Shown here in pieces: positions 39,097-52,585 of a stretch of DNA of 64,000 nt (within the stretch, counting starts at the first letter, position 1; each line of letters begins with the position of its first letter). The stretch comes from Gordius sp. MW1 (Eukaryota; Nematomorpha; Gordioida; Gordea; Gordiidae). Both the position numbers and the translations under genes were made by a program. The notes under the pieces were generated by a model. It searched no databases, was not told the DNA's origin, and was given only the letters and a program-made list of their open reading frames with translations. The stretch is taken from assembly GCA_964036665.1 (NCBI GenBank), contig OZ038532.1, positions 14,216,537-14,280,536 on the forward strand. Direction: 5' to 3'.

Positions 39097-39785
39097 TTGT
39101 CTTTTGTCAAAATGAATAGTTCTGGCAGCTTAAAACCTCTTTTCGGAAGTAAATCGAGGATAATAGGATTCTCAAATTGGCTTACTTTTAAATATTTTTT
39201 CATGCTCTTTCACATAGAATTGAAAAAAATAAATATTTTTACGTCAAAATTTTTCACATATTTTTCTTTGAACCGTATTCGTCCGATGAAAGTTGTCGTT
39301 TTCAGACGTGGTTTCGATGATAAAAAGTAAAAATTTATCAGAATCAGAGAAATGTTACTTTAAAATCATGATCGCATAGAGCCATTTTCAAAAATTAAGC
39401 ATCACGTTGCGATACAACAAACTAATCGCAACAATAAAACGTTGTCTTTTGTCAAAATGATAGTTCTCGCAGCTTAAAACCTCTTTTCGGAAGTAAATCG
39501 AGGATAATAGGATTCTCAAATTGGCTTACTTTTATATATTTTTTCATGCTCTTTCACATAGAATTGAAAAAAATAAATATTTTTACCTCAAAATTTTTCA
39601 CATATTTTTCTTTGAACCGTATTCATCAGATGAAAGTTGTCGTTTTCAGACGTGGTTTCTATGATCCCAAGTAAAAATTTATCAGAATCTAAAAACTATT
39701 ACTTTGAAATCATGATCGCATAGAGTCATTTTCAAAAATTAAGCATCACGTTGCGATACAACAAACTAATCGCAACAATAAAACG

Positions 39786-40079
39786 TTGTCTTTTGTCAAA
39801 ATGATAGTTCTCGCAGCTTAAAACCTCTTTTCGGAAGTCAATCGAGGATAATAGGATTCTATTAAATAAATATTTTTACCTCAAAATTTTTCACATATTT
39901 TTCTTTGAACCGTATTCATCCGATGAAAGTTGTCTTTTTCAGAGGTGGTTTCTATGATCCCAAGTAAAAATTTATCAGAATCTAAAAACTATTACTTTGA
40001 AATCATAATCGCATAGAGCAGTTTTCAAAAATTCAGCACTCACGTTGCGATACAACGAACTAATCGCTACAAAAAAACG
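39786..40079 (+). repeat. Monomer with 51-bp internal deletion, fourth copy (294 bp)
   Basis: It has the same deletion join, but the dyad right arm is degraded to ATCGCTAC and followed by AAAAAAACGTTG (about 40063-40080). Confidence 0.85.
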
Positions 40080-41114
40080 TTGTCTTTTGTCAAAATGAAT
40101 AGTTCTGGCAGCTTAAAACCTCTTTTCGGAAGTAAATCGAGGATAATAGGATTCTCAAATTGGCTTACTTTTATATATTTTTTCATGCTCTTTCCCATAG
40201 AATCGAAAAAAATAAATATTTTTACCTCAAAATTTTTCACATATTTTTCTTTCAACCGTATACATCCGATGAAAGTTGTCGTTTTCAGACGTGGTTTTGA
40301 TGATAAAAAGTAAAAATTTATCAGAATCAGAAAACTATTACTTTAAAATCATGATCGCATATTGCATATTTGAAAAATTAAGCACTCACGTTGCGATACA
40401 ACAAACTAATCGCAACAATAAAACGTTGTCTTTTGTCAAAATGATAGTTCTCGCAGCTTAAAACCTCTTTTCGGAAGTCAATCGAGGATAATAGGATTCT
40501 CAAATTGGCTTACTTTTATATATTTTTTCATACTCTTTCACATAGAATTGAAAAAAATAAATTTTCTACCTCAAAATTTTTCACATATTTTTCTTTGAAC
40601 CGTATTCATCCGATGAAAGTTGTCGTTTTCAGACGTGGTTTCTATGATCCCAAGTAAAAATTTATCAGAATCAGAGAAATGTTACTTTGAAATCATGATC
40701 GCATAGTGCATTTTTGAAAAATTAAACACTCACTTTGCGATACAACAAACTAATCGCGACAATAAAACGTTGTCTTTTGTCAAAATGAATAGTTCTGGCA
40801 GCTTAAAACCTCTTTTCGGAAGTAAATCGAGGATAATAGGATTCTCAAATTGGCTTACTTTTATATATTTTTTCATGCTCTTTCACATAGAATTGAAAAA
40901 AATAAATATTTTTACCTCAAAATTTTTCACATATTTTTCTTTGAACCGTATTCATCCGATGAAAGTTGTCTTTTTCAGACGTGGTTTCTATGATCCCAAG
41001 TAAAAATTTATCAGAATCTGAAAACTATTACTTTGAAATCATGATCGCATAGAGCCATTTTCAAAAATTAAGCATCACGTTGCGATACAACAAACTAATC
41101 GCAACAATAAAACG
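40080..41114 (+). repeat. Three satellite monomers after the 3-mer HOR
   Basis: Monomers start at 40080, 40426 and 40770. The first resembles 37132 (CTTTCCCATAG) with GTATACATCC and GGTTTTGATG. The second has TTTTCATACTC and AAATTTTCTACC. The dyad before 40770 has right arm ATCGCGAC and is preceded by CACTTTGCGAT. Confidence 0.75.
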
Positions 41115-44100
41115 TTGTCTTTTGTCAAAATGATAGTTCTCGCAGCTTAAAACCTCTTTTCGGAAGTCAATCGAGGATAATAGGATTCTCAAATTGGCTT
41201 ACTTTTATATATTTTTTTATGCTCTTTCACATAGAATCGAAAAAAATAAATATTTTTACCTCAAAATTTTTTCACATATTTTTCTTTAACCCGTATTCAT
41301 CCGATGAAAGTTGTCGTTTTCAGACGTGGTTTCTAAGATCCCAAGTAAAAATTTATCAGTGAAAACTATTACTTTGAAATCATGATCGCATAGAGCCATT
41401 TTCAAAAATTAAGCATCACGTTGCGATACAACAAACTAATCGCAACAATAAAACGTTGTCTTTTGTCAAAATGATAGTTCTCGCAGCTTAAAACCTCTTT
41501 TCGGAAGTCAATCCAGGATAATAGGATTCTCAAATTGGCTTACTTATATATTTTTTCATGCTCTTTCACATAGAATTGAAAAAAATAAATATTTTTACCT
41601 CAAAATTTTTCACATATTTTTCTTTGAACCGTATTCATCCGATGAAAGTTGTCGTTTTCAGACGTGGTTTCCATGATCCCAAGTAAAAATTTATCAGAAT
41701 CAGAGAAATGTTACTTTGAAATCATGATCGCATAGTGCATTTTTGAAAAATTAAACACTCACGTTGCGATACAACAAACTAATCGCAACAATAAAACGTT
41801 GTCTTTTGTCAAAATGAATAGTTCTGGCAGCTTAAAACCTCTTTTCGGAAGTAAATCGAGGATAATAGGATTCTCAAATTGGCTTACTTTTATATATTTT
41901 TTTATGCACTTTCACATAGAATCGAAAAAAATAAATATTTTTACCTCAAAAATTTTCACATATTTTTCTTTCAACCGTATGCATCCGATGAAAGTTGTCG
42001 TTTTCAGACGTGGTTTCGATGATAAAAAGTAAAAATTTATCAGAATCAGAGAAATGTTACTTTGAAATCATGATCGCATAGAGCCATTTTCAAAAATTAA
42101 GCATCACGTTGCGATACAACAAACTAATCGCAACAATAAAACATTGTCTTTTGTCAAAATGATAGTTCTCGCAGCTTAAAACCTCTTTTCGGAAGTAAAT
42201 CGAGGATAATAGGATTCTCAAATTGGCTTACTTTTATATATTTTTTCATGCTCTTTCACATAGAATTGAAAAAAATAAATATTTTTACCTCAAAATTTTT
42301 CACATATTTTTCTTTGAACCGTATTCATCAGATGAAAGTTGTCGATTTCAGACGTGGTTTCTATGATCCCAAGTAAAAATTTATCAGAATCTGAAAACTA
42401 TTACTTTGAAATCATGATCGCATAGAGCCATTTTCAAAAATTAAGCATCACGTTGCGATGCAACAAACTAATCGCAACAATAAAACGTTGTCTTTTGTCA
42501 AAATGATAGTTCTCGCAGCTTAAAACCTCTTTTCGGAAGTCAGTCGAGGATAATAGGATTCTATTGGCTTACTTTTTTATATTTTTTCATGTTCTTTCAC
42601 ATAGAATCGAAAAAAATAAATATTTTTATCTCAAAATTTTTCACATATTTTTCTTTGAACCGTATTCATCCGATGAAAGTTGTCGTTTTCAGACGTGGTT
42701 TCAATGATCCCAAGTAAAAATTTATCAGAATCTAAAAACTATTACTTTGAAATCATAATCGCATAGAGCAGTTTTCAAATTCAGCACTCACGTTGCGATA
42801 CAACAAACTAATCGCAACAATAAAACGTTGTCTTTTGTCAAAATGAATAGTTCTGGCAGCTTAAAACCTCTTTTCGGAAGTAAATCGAGGATAATAGGAT
42901 TCTCAAATTGGCTTACTTTTATATATTTTTTCATGCTCTTTCCCATAGAATCGAAAAAAATAAATATTTTTACCTCAAAATTTTTCACATATTTTTCTTT
43001 GAACCGTATTCATCCGATGAAAGTTGTCCTTTTCAGACGTGGTTTCTAAGATCCCAAGTAAAAATTTATCAGTGAAAACTATCACTTTGAAATCATGATC
43101 GCATAGAGCCATTTTCAAAAATTAAGCATCACGTTGCGATACAACAAACTAATCGCAACAATAAAACGTTGTCTTTTGTCAAAATGATAGTTCTCGCAGC
43201 TTAAAACCTCTTTTCGGAAGTCAATCGAAGATAATAGGATTCTCAAATTGGCTTACTTTTATATATTTTTTTATGCTCTTTCACATAGAATTGAAAAAAA
43301 TAAATATTTTTACCTCAAAATTATTCACATATTTTTCTTTGAACCGTATTCATCCGATGAAAGTTGTCGTTTTCAGACGTGGTTTCTATGATCCCAAGTA
43401 AAAATTTATCAGAATCTAAAAACTATTACTTTGAAATGATAATCGCATAGAGCAGTTTTCAAAAATTCAGCACTCACGTTGCGATACAACAAACTAATCA
43501 CAACAATAAAACGTTGTCTTTTGTCAAAATGAATAGTTCTGGCAGCTTAAAACCTCTTTTCGGGAGTAAATCGAGGATAATAGGATTCTCAAATTGGCTT
43601 ACTTTTATATATTTTTTCATGCTCTTTCACATAGAACTGAAAAAATTAAATATTTCTACCTCAAAATTTTTCACATATTTTTCTTTGAACCGTATTCATC
43701 CGATGAAAGTTGTCGTTTTCAGACGTGGTTTCTATGATCCCAAGTAAAAATTTATCAGAATCAGAGAAATGTTACTTTGAAATCATGATCGCATAGTGCA
43801 TTTTTGAAAAATTAAACACTCACGTTGCGATACAACAAACTAATCGCAACAATAAAACGTTGTCTTTTGTCAAAATGAATAGGTCTGGCAGCTTAAAACC
43901 TCTTTTCGGAAGTAAATCGAGGATAATAGGATTCTCAAATTGGCTTACTTTTATATATTTTTTCATGCACTTTCACATAGAATCGAAAAAAATAAATATT
44001 TTTACCTCAAAAATTTTCACATATTTTTCTTTCAACCGTATGCATCCGATGAAAGTTGTCGTTTTAAGACGTGGTTTCGATGATAAAAAGTAAAAATTTA

Positions 44101-44549
44101 TCAGAATCAGAGAAATTTTACTTTGAAATCATGATCGCATAGAGCCATTTTCAAAAATTAAGCATCACGTTGCTATACAACAAACTAATCGCAACAATAA
44201 AACGTTGTCATTTGTCAAAATGATAGTTCTCGCAGCTTAAAACCTCTTTTCGGAAGTAAATCGAGGATAATAGGATTCTCAAATTGGCTTACTTTTATAT
44301 ATTTTTTCATGCTCTTTCACATAGAATTGAAAAAAATAAATATTTTTACCTCAAAATTTTTCACATATTTTTCTTTCAACCCTATGCATCCGATGAAAGT
44401 TGTCGTTTTCAGACGTGGTTTCGATGATAAAAAGTAAAAATTTATCAGAATCAGAAAACTATTACTTTAAAATCATGATCGCATAGTGCATTTTTGAAAA
44501 ATTAAGCACTCACGTTGCGATACAACAAACTAATCGCAACAATAAAACG
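41115..44549 (+). repeat. 4-mer-type region with a 6-monomer (2061 bp) repetition
   Basis: Monomers start at 41115, 41456, 41799, 42144, 42488, 42828, 43169, 43514, 43860 and 44205. The GCACTTTC monomer at 41799 recurs at 43860, and its follower 42144 (landmark ACATTGTC) recurs as 44205 (offset 2061 bp). The 42488 copy carries GGATTCTATTGGC and the 42828 copy CTTTCCCATAG, the same pair as in the 2746-bp HOR. Slot order around 43169-43860 matches the 1376-bp 4-mer. Confidence 0.75.
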
Positions 44550-45927
44550 TTGTCTTTTGTCAAAATGATAGTTCTCGCAGCTTAAATCCTCTTTTCGGAA
44601 GTCAATCGAGGATAATAGGATTCTCAAATTGGCTTACTTTTATATATTTTTTCATGCTCTTTCACATAGAATTGAAAAAAATAAATATTCTACCTCAAAA
44701 TTTTTCACATATTTTTCTTTGAACCGTATTCATCCGAAGAAAGTTGTCGTTTTCAGACGTGGTTTCTATGATCCCAAGTAAAAATTTATCAGAATCAGAG
44801 AAATGTTACTTTGAAATCATGATCGCATAGTGCATTTTTAAAAAATTAAACACTCACGTTGCGATACAACAAACTAATCGCAACAATAAAACGTTGTCTT
44901 TTGTCAAAATGATAGTTCTCGCAGCTTAAAACCTCTTTTCGGAAGTTTATCGAGGATAATAGGATTCTCAAATTGGCTTACTTTTATATATTTTTTTGTG
45001 CTCTTTCACATAGAATCGAAAAAAATAAATATTTTTACCTCAAAATTTTTCACATATTTTTCTTTTAACCGTAAGCATCCTATGAAAGTTGTCGTTTTCA
45101 GACGTGGTTTCGATGATAAAAAGTAAAAATTTATTAGAATCAGAAAACTATTACTTTGAAATCATGATCGCAAAGAGCCATTTTCAAAAATTAAGCATCA
45201 CGTTGCGATACAACAAACTAATCGCAACAATAAAACGTTGTCTTTTGTCAAAATGATAGTTCTCGCAGCTTAAAACCTCTTTTCGGAAGTCAATCGAGGA
45301 TAATAGGATTCTCAAATTGGCTTACTTTTATATATTTTTTCATGCTCTTTCACATAGAATTGAAAAAAATAAATATTCTTACCTCAAAATTTTTCACATA
45401 TTTTTCTTTGAACCGTATTCATCCGATGAAGGTTGTCGTTTTCAGACGTGGTTTCTATGATCCCAAGTAAAAATTTATCAGAATCAGAGAAATGTTACTT
45501 TGAAATCATGATCGCATAGTGCATTTTTGAAAAATTAAACACTCACGTTGCGATACAACAAACTAATCGCAACAATAAAACGTTGTCTTTTGTCAAAATG
45601 AATAGTTCTGGCAGCTTAAAACCTCTTTTCGGAAGTAAATCGAGGATAATAGGATTCTCAAATTGGCTTACTTTTATATATTTTTTCATGCTCTTTCACA
45701 TAGAATCGAAAAAAATAAATACTCTACCTCAAAAATTTTCACATATTTTTCTTTCAACCGTATGCATCCGATGAAAGTTGTCGTTTTCAGACGTGGTTTC
45801 GATGATAAAAAGTAAAAATTTATCAGAATCAGAAAACTATTACCTTAAAATCATGATCGCATAGTGCATTTTTGAAAAATTAAACACTCACGTTGCGATA
45901 CAACAAACTAATCGCAACAATAAAACG
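44550..45927 (+). repeat. 10-mer HOR, first copy segment (offset 3433 bp)
   Basis: Monomers at 44550, 44894, 45238 and 45583 recur at 47983, 48327, 48671 and 49016, each 3433 bp later. Shared marks are CTTAAATCCTC and CCGAAGAAAG (44550), GGAAGTTTATCGAGG with TTTTTTTGTGCTC, CCGTAAGCATCCTATG and ATCGCAAAGAGCC (44894), GATGAAGGTTG (45238) and AAATACTCTACC or AAATATTCTACC (45583/49016). Confidence 0.85.
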
Positions 45928-46590
45928 TTGTCTTTTGTCAAAATGATTGTTCTCGCAGCTTAAAACCTCTTTTCGGAAGTCAATCGAGGATAATAGGATT
46001 CTCAAATTGGCTTACTTTTATATATTTTTTCATGCTCTTTCACATAGAATTGAAAAAAATAAATATTTTAACCTCAAAATTTTTCACATATTTTTCTTTG
46101 AACCGTATTCATCCGATGAAAGTTGTCGTTTTCAGACGTGGTTTCTATGATAAAAAGTAAAAATTTATCAGAATCAGAAAACTATTACTTTAAAATCATG
46201 ATCGCATAGTGCATTTTGAAAAATTAAACACTCACGTTGCGATACAACAAACTAATCGCAACAATAAAACGTTGTCTTTTGTCAAAATGAATAGTTCTGG
46301 CAGCTTAAAACCTCTTTTCGGAAGTAAATCGAGGATAATAGGATTCTCAAATTGGCTTACTTTTATATATTTTTTCATGCCCTTTCACATAGAATCGAAA
46401 AAAATAAATATTTTTACCTCAAAATTTTTCACATATTTTTCTTTCAACCGTATGCATCCGATGAAAGTTGTCGTTTTCAGACGTGGTTTCGATGATAAAA
46501 AGTAAAAATTTATCAGAATCAGAAAACTATTACTTTAAAATCATGATCGCATAGTGCATTTTTGAAAAATTAAGCACTCACGTTGCGATC
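45928..46590 (+). repeat. Two monomers joining the 10-mer and 18-mer repetitions
   Basis: The 45928 monomer has the GATTGTTCTCG head and ATTTTAACCTC. The 46272 monomer is class 1 with GCCCTTTCACATAG and is the left partner of 52310, which has since lost five bases in its centre and middle. The linker before 46272 has one T fewer than usual. Confidence 0.7.
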
Positions 46591-48700
46591 AAACTAATCG
46601 CAACAATACAACGTTGTCTTTTGTCAAAATGATAGTTCTCGCAGCTTAAAACCTCTTTTCGGAAGTCAATCGAGGATAATAGGATTCTCAAATAGGCTTA
46701 ATTTTATATATTTTTTCATGCTCTTTCACATAGAATTGAAAAAAATATATATTTTAACCTCAAAATTTTTCACATATTTTTCTTTGAACCGTATTCATCC
46801 GATGAAAGTTGTTGTTTTCAGACGTGGTTTCTATGATAAAAAGTAAAAATTTATCAGAATCAGAAAACAATTACTTTAAAATCATGATCGCATAGTGCAT
46901 TTTTGGAAAATTAAACACTCACGTTGCGATACAACAAACTAATCGCAACAATAAAACGTTGTCTTTTGTCAAAATGAATAGTTCTGGCAGCTTAAAACCT
47001 CTTTTCGGAAGTAAATCGAGGATAATAGGATTCTCAAATTGGCTTACTTTTATATATTTTTTCATGCTCTTTCACATAGAATTGAAAAAAATAAATATTT
47101 TTACCTCAAAATTTTTCACATATTTTTCTTTCAACCGTATGCATCCGATGAAAGTTGTCGTTTTCATACGTGGTTTCGATGATAAAAAGTAAAAATTTAT
47201 CAGAATAAGAAAACTATTACTTTAAAATCATGATCGCATAGTGCATTTTTGAAAAATTAAGCACTCACGTTGCGATACAACAAACTAATCACAACAATAA
47301 AACGTTGTCTTTTGTCAAAATGATTGTTCTCGCAGCTTAAAACCTCTTTTCGGAAGTCAATCGAGGATAATAGGATTCTCAAATTGGCTTACTTTTATAT
47401 ATTTTTTCATGCTCTTTCACATAGAATTGGAAAAAATAAATATTTTTACCTCAAAATTTTTCACATATTTTTCTTTGAACCGTATTCATCCGATGAAAGT
47501 TGTCGTTTTCAGACGTGGTTTCTATGATCCCAAGTAAAAATTTATCAGAATCTAAAAACTATTACTTTGAAATCATAATCGCTTAGAGAAGTTTTCAAAA
47601 ATTCAGCACTCACGTTGCGATACAACAAACTAATCGCAACAATAAAACGTTGTCTTTTGTCAAAATGAATAGTTCTGGCAGCTTAAAACCTCTTTTCGGA
47701 AGTAAATCGAGGATAATAGGATTCTCAAATTGGCTTACTTTATATATTTTTTCATGCTCTTTCCCATAGAATCGAAAAAAACCTCAAAATTTTTCACATA
47801 TTTTTTTTTCAACCGTATGCATCCGATGAAAGTTGTCGTTTTCAGACGTGGTTTTGATGATAAAAAGTAAAAATTTATCAGAATCAGAAAACTATTACTT
47901 TAAAATCATGATCGCATAGTGCATTTTTGAAAAATTAAGCACTCACGTTGCGATACAACAAACTAATCGCAACAATAAAACGTTGTCTTTTGTCAAAATG
48001 ATAGTTCTCGCAGCTTAAATCCTCTTTTCGGAAGTCAATCGAAGATAATAGGATTCTCAAATTGGCTTACTTTTATATATTTTTTCATGCTCTTTCACAT
48101 AGAATTGAAAAAAATAAATATTCTACCTCAAAATTTTTCACATATTTTTCTTTGAACCGTATTCATCCGAAGAAAGTTGTCGTTTTCAGACGTGGTTTCT
48201 ATGATCCCAAGTAAAAATTTATCAGAATCAGAGAAATGTTACTTTGAAATCATGATCGCATAGTGCATTTTTAAAAAATTAAACACTCACGTTGCGATAC
48301 AACAAACTACTTGCAACAATAAAACGTTGTCTTTTGTCAAAATGATAGTTCTCGCAGCTTAAAACCTCTTTTCGGAAGTTTATCGAGGATAATAGGATTC
48401 TCAAATTGGCTTACTTTTATATATTTTTTTGTGCTCTTTCACATAGAATCGAAAAAAATAAATATTTTTACATCAAAATTTTTCACATATATTTCTTTTA
48501 ACCGTAAGCATCCTATGAAAGTTGTCGTTTTCAGACGTGGTTTCGATGATAAAAAGTAAAAATTTATTAGAATCAGAAAACTATTACTTTGAAATCATGA
48601 TCGCAAAGAGCCATTTTTAAAAATTAAGCATCACGTTGCGATACAACAAACTAATCGCAACAATAAAACGTTGTCTTTTGTCAAAATGATAGTTCTCGCA
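46591..48700 (+). repeat. 18-monomer-offset repeat, copy 1 (partner of 52624-54733)
   Basis: Monomers at 46614, 46959, 47305 and 47650 lie exactly 6033 bp before 52647, 52992, 53338 and 53683; 47983 lies 6034 bp and 48327 and 48671 again 6033 bp before theirs. Marks are ATACAACGTTG with AATAGGCTTAATTTT, TTTTCATACGTGG with TCAGAATAAG, ATTGGAAAAAATAAAT, and a class 1 monomer (47650) in which CGAAAAAAACCTC shows a 13-bp centre loss. The right end falls in the head of 48671, where the later copies switch to a GATTGTTCTCG head. Confidence 0.85.
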
Positions 48701-49239
48701 GCTTAAAACCTCTTTTCGGAAGTCAATCGAGGATAATAGGATTCTCAAATTGGCTTACTTTTATATATTTTTTCATGCTCTTTCACATAGAATTGAAAAA
48801 AATAAATATTCTTACCTCAAAATTTTTCACATATTTTTCTTTGAACCGTATTCATCCGATGAAGGTTGTCGTTTTCAGACGTGGTTTCTATGATCCCAAG
48901 TAAAAATTTATCAGAATCAGAGAAATGTTACTTTGAAATCATGATCGCATAGTGCATTTTTGAAAAATTAAACACTCACGTTGCGATACAACAAACTAAT
49001 CGCAACAATAAAACGTTGTCTTTTGTCAAAATGAATAGTTCTGGCAGCTTAAAACCTCTTTTCGGAAGTAAATCGAGGATAATAGGATTCTCAAATTGGC
49101 TTACTTTTATATATTTTTTCATGCTCTTTCACATAGAATCGAAAAAAATAAATATTCTACCTCAAAAATTTTCACATATTTTTCTTTAAACCGTATGCAT
49201 CCGATGAAAGTTGTCGTTTCAGACGTGGTTTCGATAATA
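48701..49239 (+). repeat. End of the 10-mer repetition, satellite only
   Basis: This covers most of the monomer at 48671 and the body of 49016, partners of 45238 and 45583. The 49016 copy has lost one T in the GTTGTCGTTTTC box (GTTGTCGTTTCAG, near 49216) and has GATAATAAAAAG. No other feature is seen. Confidence 0.7.
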
Positions 49240-50542
49240 AAAAGTAAAAATTTATCAGAATCAGAAAACTATTACTTTGAAATCATGATCGCATAGAGCC
49301 ATTTTCAAAAATTAAGCATCACGTTGCGATACAACATACTAATCGCAACAATAAAACGTTGTCTTTTGTCAAAATGATAGTTCTCGCAGCTTAAAACCTC
49401 TTTTCGGAAGTCAATCGAGGATAATAGGATTCTCAAATTGGCTTACTTTTATATATTTTTTCATGCTCTTTCACATAGAATTGAAAAAAATAAATATTCT
49501 TACCTCAAAATTTTTCACATATTTTTCTTTGAAACGTATTCATCCGATGAAAGTTGTCGTTTTCAGACGTGGTTTCTATGATCCCAAGTAAAAATTTATC
49601 ATCAGAGAAATGTTACTTTGAAATCATGATCGCATAGTGCATTTTTGAAAACTGGCAGCTTAAAACCTCTTTTCGGAAGTAAATCGAGGATAATAGGATT
49701 CTCAAATTGGCTTACTTTTATATATTTTTTCATGCTCTTTCACATAGAATCGAAAAAAATAAATATTTTTACCTCAAAATTTTTCACATATTTTTCTTGC
49801 AACCGTATGCATCCGATGAAAGTTGTCGTTTTCAGACGTGGTTTCGATGATAAAAAGTAAAAATTTATCAGAATCAGAAAACTATTACTTTAAAATCATG
49901 ATCGCATAGTGCATTTTTGAAAAATTAAGCACTCACGTTGCGATACAACAAACTAATCACAACAATAAAACGTTGTCTTTTGTCAAAATGAGTGTTCTCG
50001 CAGCTTAAAACCTCTTTTCGGAAGTCAATCGAGGATAATAGGATTCTCAAATTGGCTTACTTTTATATATTTTTTCATGCTCTTTCACATAGAATTGAAA
50101 AAAATAAATATTTTTACCTCAAAATTTTTCACATATTTTTCTTTGAACCGTATTCATCCGATGAAAGTTGTCGTTTTCAGACGTGGTTTCTATGATCCCA
50201 AGTAAAAATTTATCAGAATCAGAGAAATTTTACTTTGAAATCATGATCGCATAGTGCATTTTTGAAAAATTAAACACTCACGTTGCGATACAACAAACTA
50301 ATCGCAACAATAAAACGTTGTCTTTTGTCAAAATGAATAGTTCTGGCAGCTTAAAACCTCTTTTCGGAAGTAAATCGAGGATAATAGGATTCTCAAATTG
50401 GCTTACTTTTATATATTTTTTCATGCTCTTTCACATAGAATGAAAAAAATAAATATTTGTACGTCAAAATTTTTCACATATTTTTCTTTCAACCGTATGC
50501 ATCCGATGAAAGTTGTCGTTTTCAGACGTGGTTTCGATGATA
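49240..50542 (+). repeat. 1303-bp HOR, copy 1, with 74-bp deletion
   Basis: Landmarks at 49359, 49973 and 50318 recur at 50662, 51276 and 51621, each 1303 bp later. The unit is four monomers (about 1376 bp) minus 74 bp. Marks are TTGAAACGTATTC, ATTTATCATCAGAG (3 bp lost), the deletion join at 49651/49652, TTCTTGCAACCG, the GAGTGTTCTCG head and AGAATGAAAAAAATAAAT with TTTGTACGTC. Outer borders are approximate within shared sequence. Confidence 0.85.
49645..49658 (+). other. 74-bp deletion join between two monomers (copy at 50948 too)
   Basis: TTTTTGAAAA is joined directly to CTGGCAG at 49651/49652. Compared with normal neighbours this removes 74 bp: the end of one monomer with its entire inverted repeat, the ACGTTGTC landmark and the first bases of the next. 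The same join lies at 50954/50955. These two monomer boundaries are the only ones in the window that I found without the GTTGCGAT/ATCGCAAC region. Confidence 0.85.
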
Positions 50543-51845
50543 AAAAGTAAAAATTTATCAGAATCAGAAAACTATTACTTTGAAATCATGATCGCATAGA
50601 GCCATTTTCAAAAATTAAGCATCACGTTGCGATACAACAAACTAATCGCAACAATAAAACGTTGTCTTTTGTCAAAATGATAGTTCTCGCAGCTTAAAAC
50701 CTCTTTTCGGAAGTCAATCGAGGATAATAGGATTCTCAAATTGGCTTACTTTTATATATTTTTTCATGCTCTTTCACATAGAATTGAAAAAAATAAATAT
50801 TCTTACCTCAAAATTTTTCACATATTTTTCTTTGAAACGTATTCATCCGATGAAAGTTGTCGTTTTCAGACGTGGTTTCTATGATCCCAAGTAAAAATTT
50901 ATCATCAGAGAAATGTTACTTTGAAATCATGATCGCATAGTGCATTTTTGAAAACTGGCAGCTTAAAACCTCTTTTCGGAAGTAAATCGAGGATAATAGG
51001 ATTCTCAAATTGGCTTACTTTTATATATTTTTTCATGCTCTTTCACATAGAATCGAAAAAAATAAATATTTTTACCTCAAAATTTTTCACATATTTTTCT
51101 TGCAACCGTATGCATCCGATGAAAGTTGTCGTTTTCAGACGTGGTTTCGATGATAAAAAGTAAAAATTTATCAGAATCAGAAAACTATTACTTTAAAATC
51201 ATGATCGCATAGTGCATTTTTGAAAAATTAAGCACTCACGTTGCGATACAACAAACTAATCACAACAATAAAACGTTGTCTTTTGTCAAAATGAGTGTTC
51301 TCGCAGCTTAAAACCTCTTTTCGGAAGTCAATCGAGGATAATAGGATTCTCAAATTGGCTTACTTTTATATATTTTTTCATGCTCTTTCACATAGAATTG
51401 AAAAAAATAAATATTTTTACCTCAAAATTTTTCACATATTTTTCTTTGAACCGTATTCATCCGATGAAAGTTGTCGTTTTCAGACGTGGTTTCTATGATC
51501 CCAAGTAAAAATTTATCAGAATCAGAGAAATTTTACTTTGAAATCATGATCGCATAGTGCATTTTTGAAAAATTAAACACTCACGTTGCGATACAACAAA
51601 CTAATCGCAACAATAAAACGTTGTCTTTTGTCAAAATGAATAGTTCTGGCAGCTTAAAACCTCTTTTCGGAAGTAAATCGAGGATAATAGGATTCTCAAA
51701 TTGGCTTACTTTTATATATTTTTTCATGCTCTTTCACATAGAATGAAAAAAATAAATATTTGTACGTCAAAATTTTTCACATATTTTTCTTTCAACCGTA
51801 TGCATCCGATGAAAGTTGTCGTTTTCAGACGTGGTTTCGATGATA
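50543..51845 (+). repeat. 1303-bp HOR, copy 2
   Basis: It is an apparently identical repeat of the previous unit with the 74-bp deletion join at 50954/50955. It is followed by a third partial unit (from about 51846, landmark 51965) that lacks both the 74-bp deletion and the 3-bp ATCATCAG loss, so the third is the ancestral form. Confidence 0.85.
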
Positions 51846-51964
51846 AAAAGTAAAAATTTATCAGAATCAGAAAACTATTACTTTGAAATCATGATCGCAT
51901 AGAGCCATTTTCAAAAATTAAGCATCACGTTGCGATACAACAAACTAATCGCAACAATAAAACG

Positions 51965-52309
51965 TTGTCTTTTGTCAAAATGATAGTTCTCGCAGCTTAA
52001 AACCTCTTTTCGGAAGTCAATCGAGGATAATAGGATTCTCAAATTGGCTTACTTTTATATATTTTTTCATGCTCTTTCACATAGAATTGAAAAAAATAAA
52101 TATTCTTACCTCAAAATTTTTCACATATTTTTCTTTGAAACGTATTCATCCGATGAAAGTTGTCGTTTTCAGACGTGGTTTCTATGATCCCAAGTAAAAA
52201 TTTATCAGAATCAGAGAAATGTTACTTTGAAATCATGATCGCATAGTGCATTTTTGAAAAATTAAACACTCACGTTGCGATACAACAAACTAATCGCAAC
52301 AATAAAACG
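51965..52309 (+). repeat. Reference class 2 monomer (345 bp)
   Basis: Class 2 monomers carry AATGATAG, CTCGCAG and GTCAATCGAGG in the head, one base shorter than class 1, so the long forward frame of class 1 is shifted. This copy has AATATTCTTACCTC, TTGAAACGTATTCATCC, CTATGATCCCAAG, the TCAGAGAAATG segment and the TAGTGCATTTTTG linker, and ends in the intact GTTGCGAT / ATCGCAAC inverted repeat. Intermediate heads exist: GATAG with GTAAATCG (for example 36492, 39442, 42144), GATTG (11774, 45928, 47305, 53338, 61519) and GAGTG (49973, 51276, 59457). These show that the two classes exchange sequence. Confidence 0.88.
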
Positions 52310-52585
52310 TTGTCTTTTGTCAAAATGAATAGTTCTGGCAGCTTAAAACCTCTTTTCGTAAGTAAATCGAGGATAATAGGATTCTCAAATTGGCTTACTT
52401 TTATATATTTTTTCATGCTCTTTCACATAGAATCGAAAAAAAAAATATTTTTACCTCAAAATTTTTCACATATTTTTCTTTCAACCGTATACGATGAAAG
52501 TTGTCGTTTTCAGACGTGGTTTCGATGATAAAAAGTAAAAATTTATCAGAATCAGAAAACTATTACTTTAAAATCATGATCGCAT

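Larger units (their letters stand above)
36147..40079 (+). repeat. 3-mer HOR, four copies of ~983 bp, with a 51-bp-deleted slot
   Basis: Triplets start at 36147, 37132, 38116 and 39097; each ends with a short monomer of 294-296 bp (36836, 37822, 38803, 39786) that has lost 51 bp from the T-rich centre. The middle slot usually carries TATTCATCAGATG. In the third triplet the first two slots are duplicates of each other (38116 and 38460). The landmark at 36492 is mutated to ACGGTGTC. The dyad before each new triplet has the spacer ACAACGAACTA. Confidence 0.85.
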
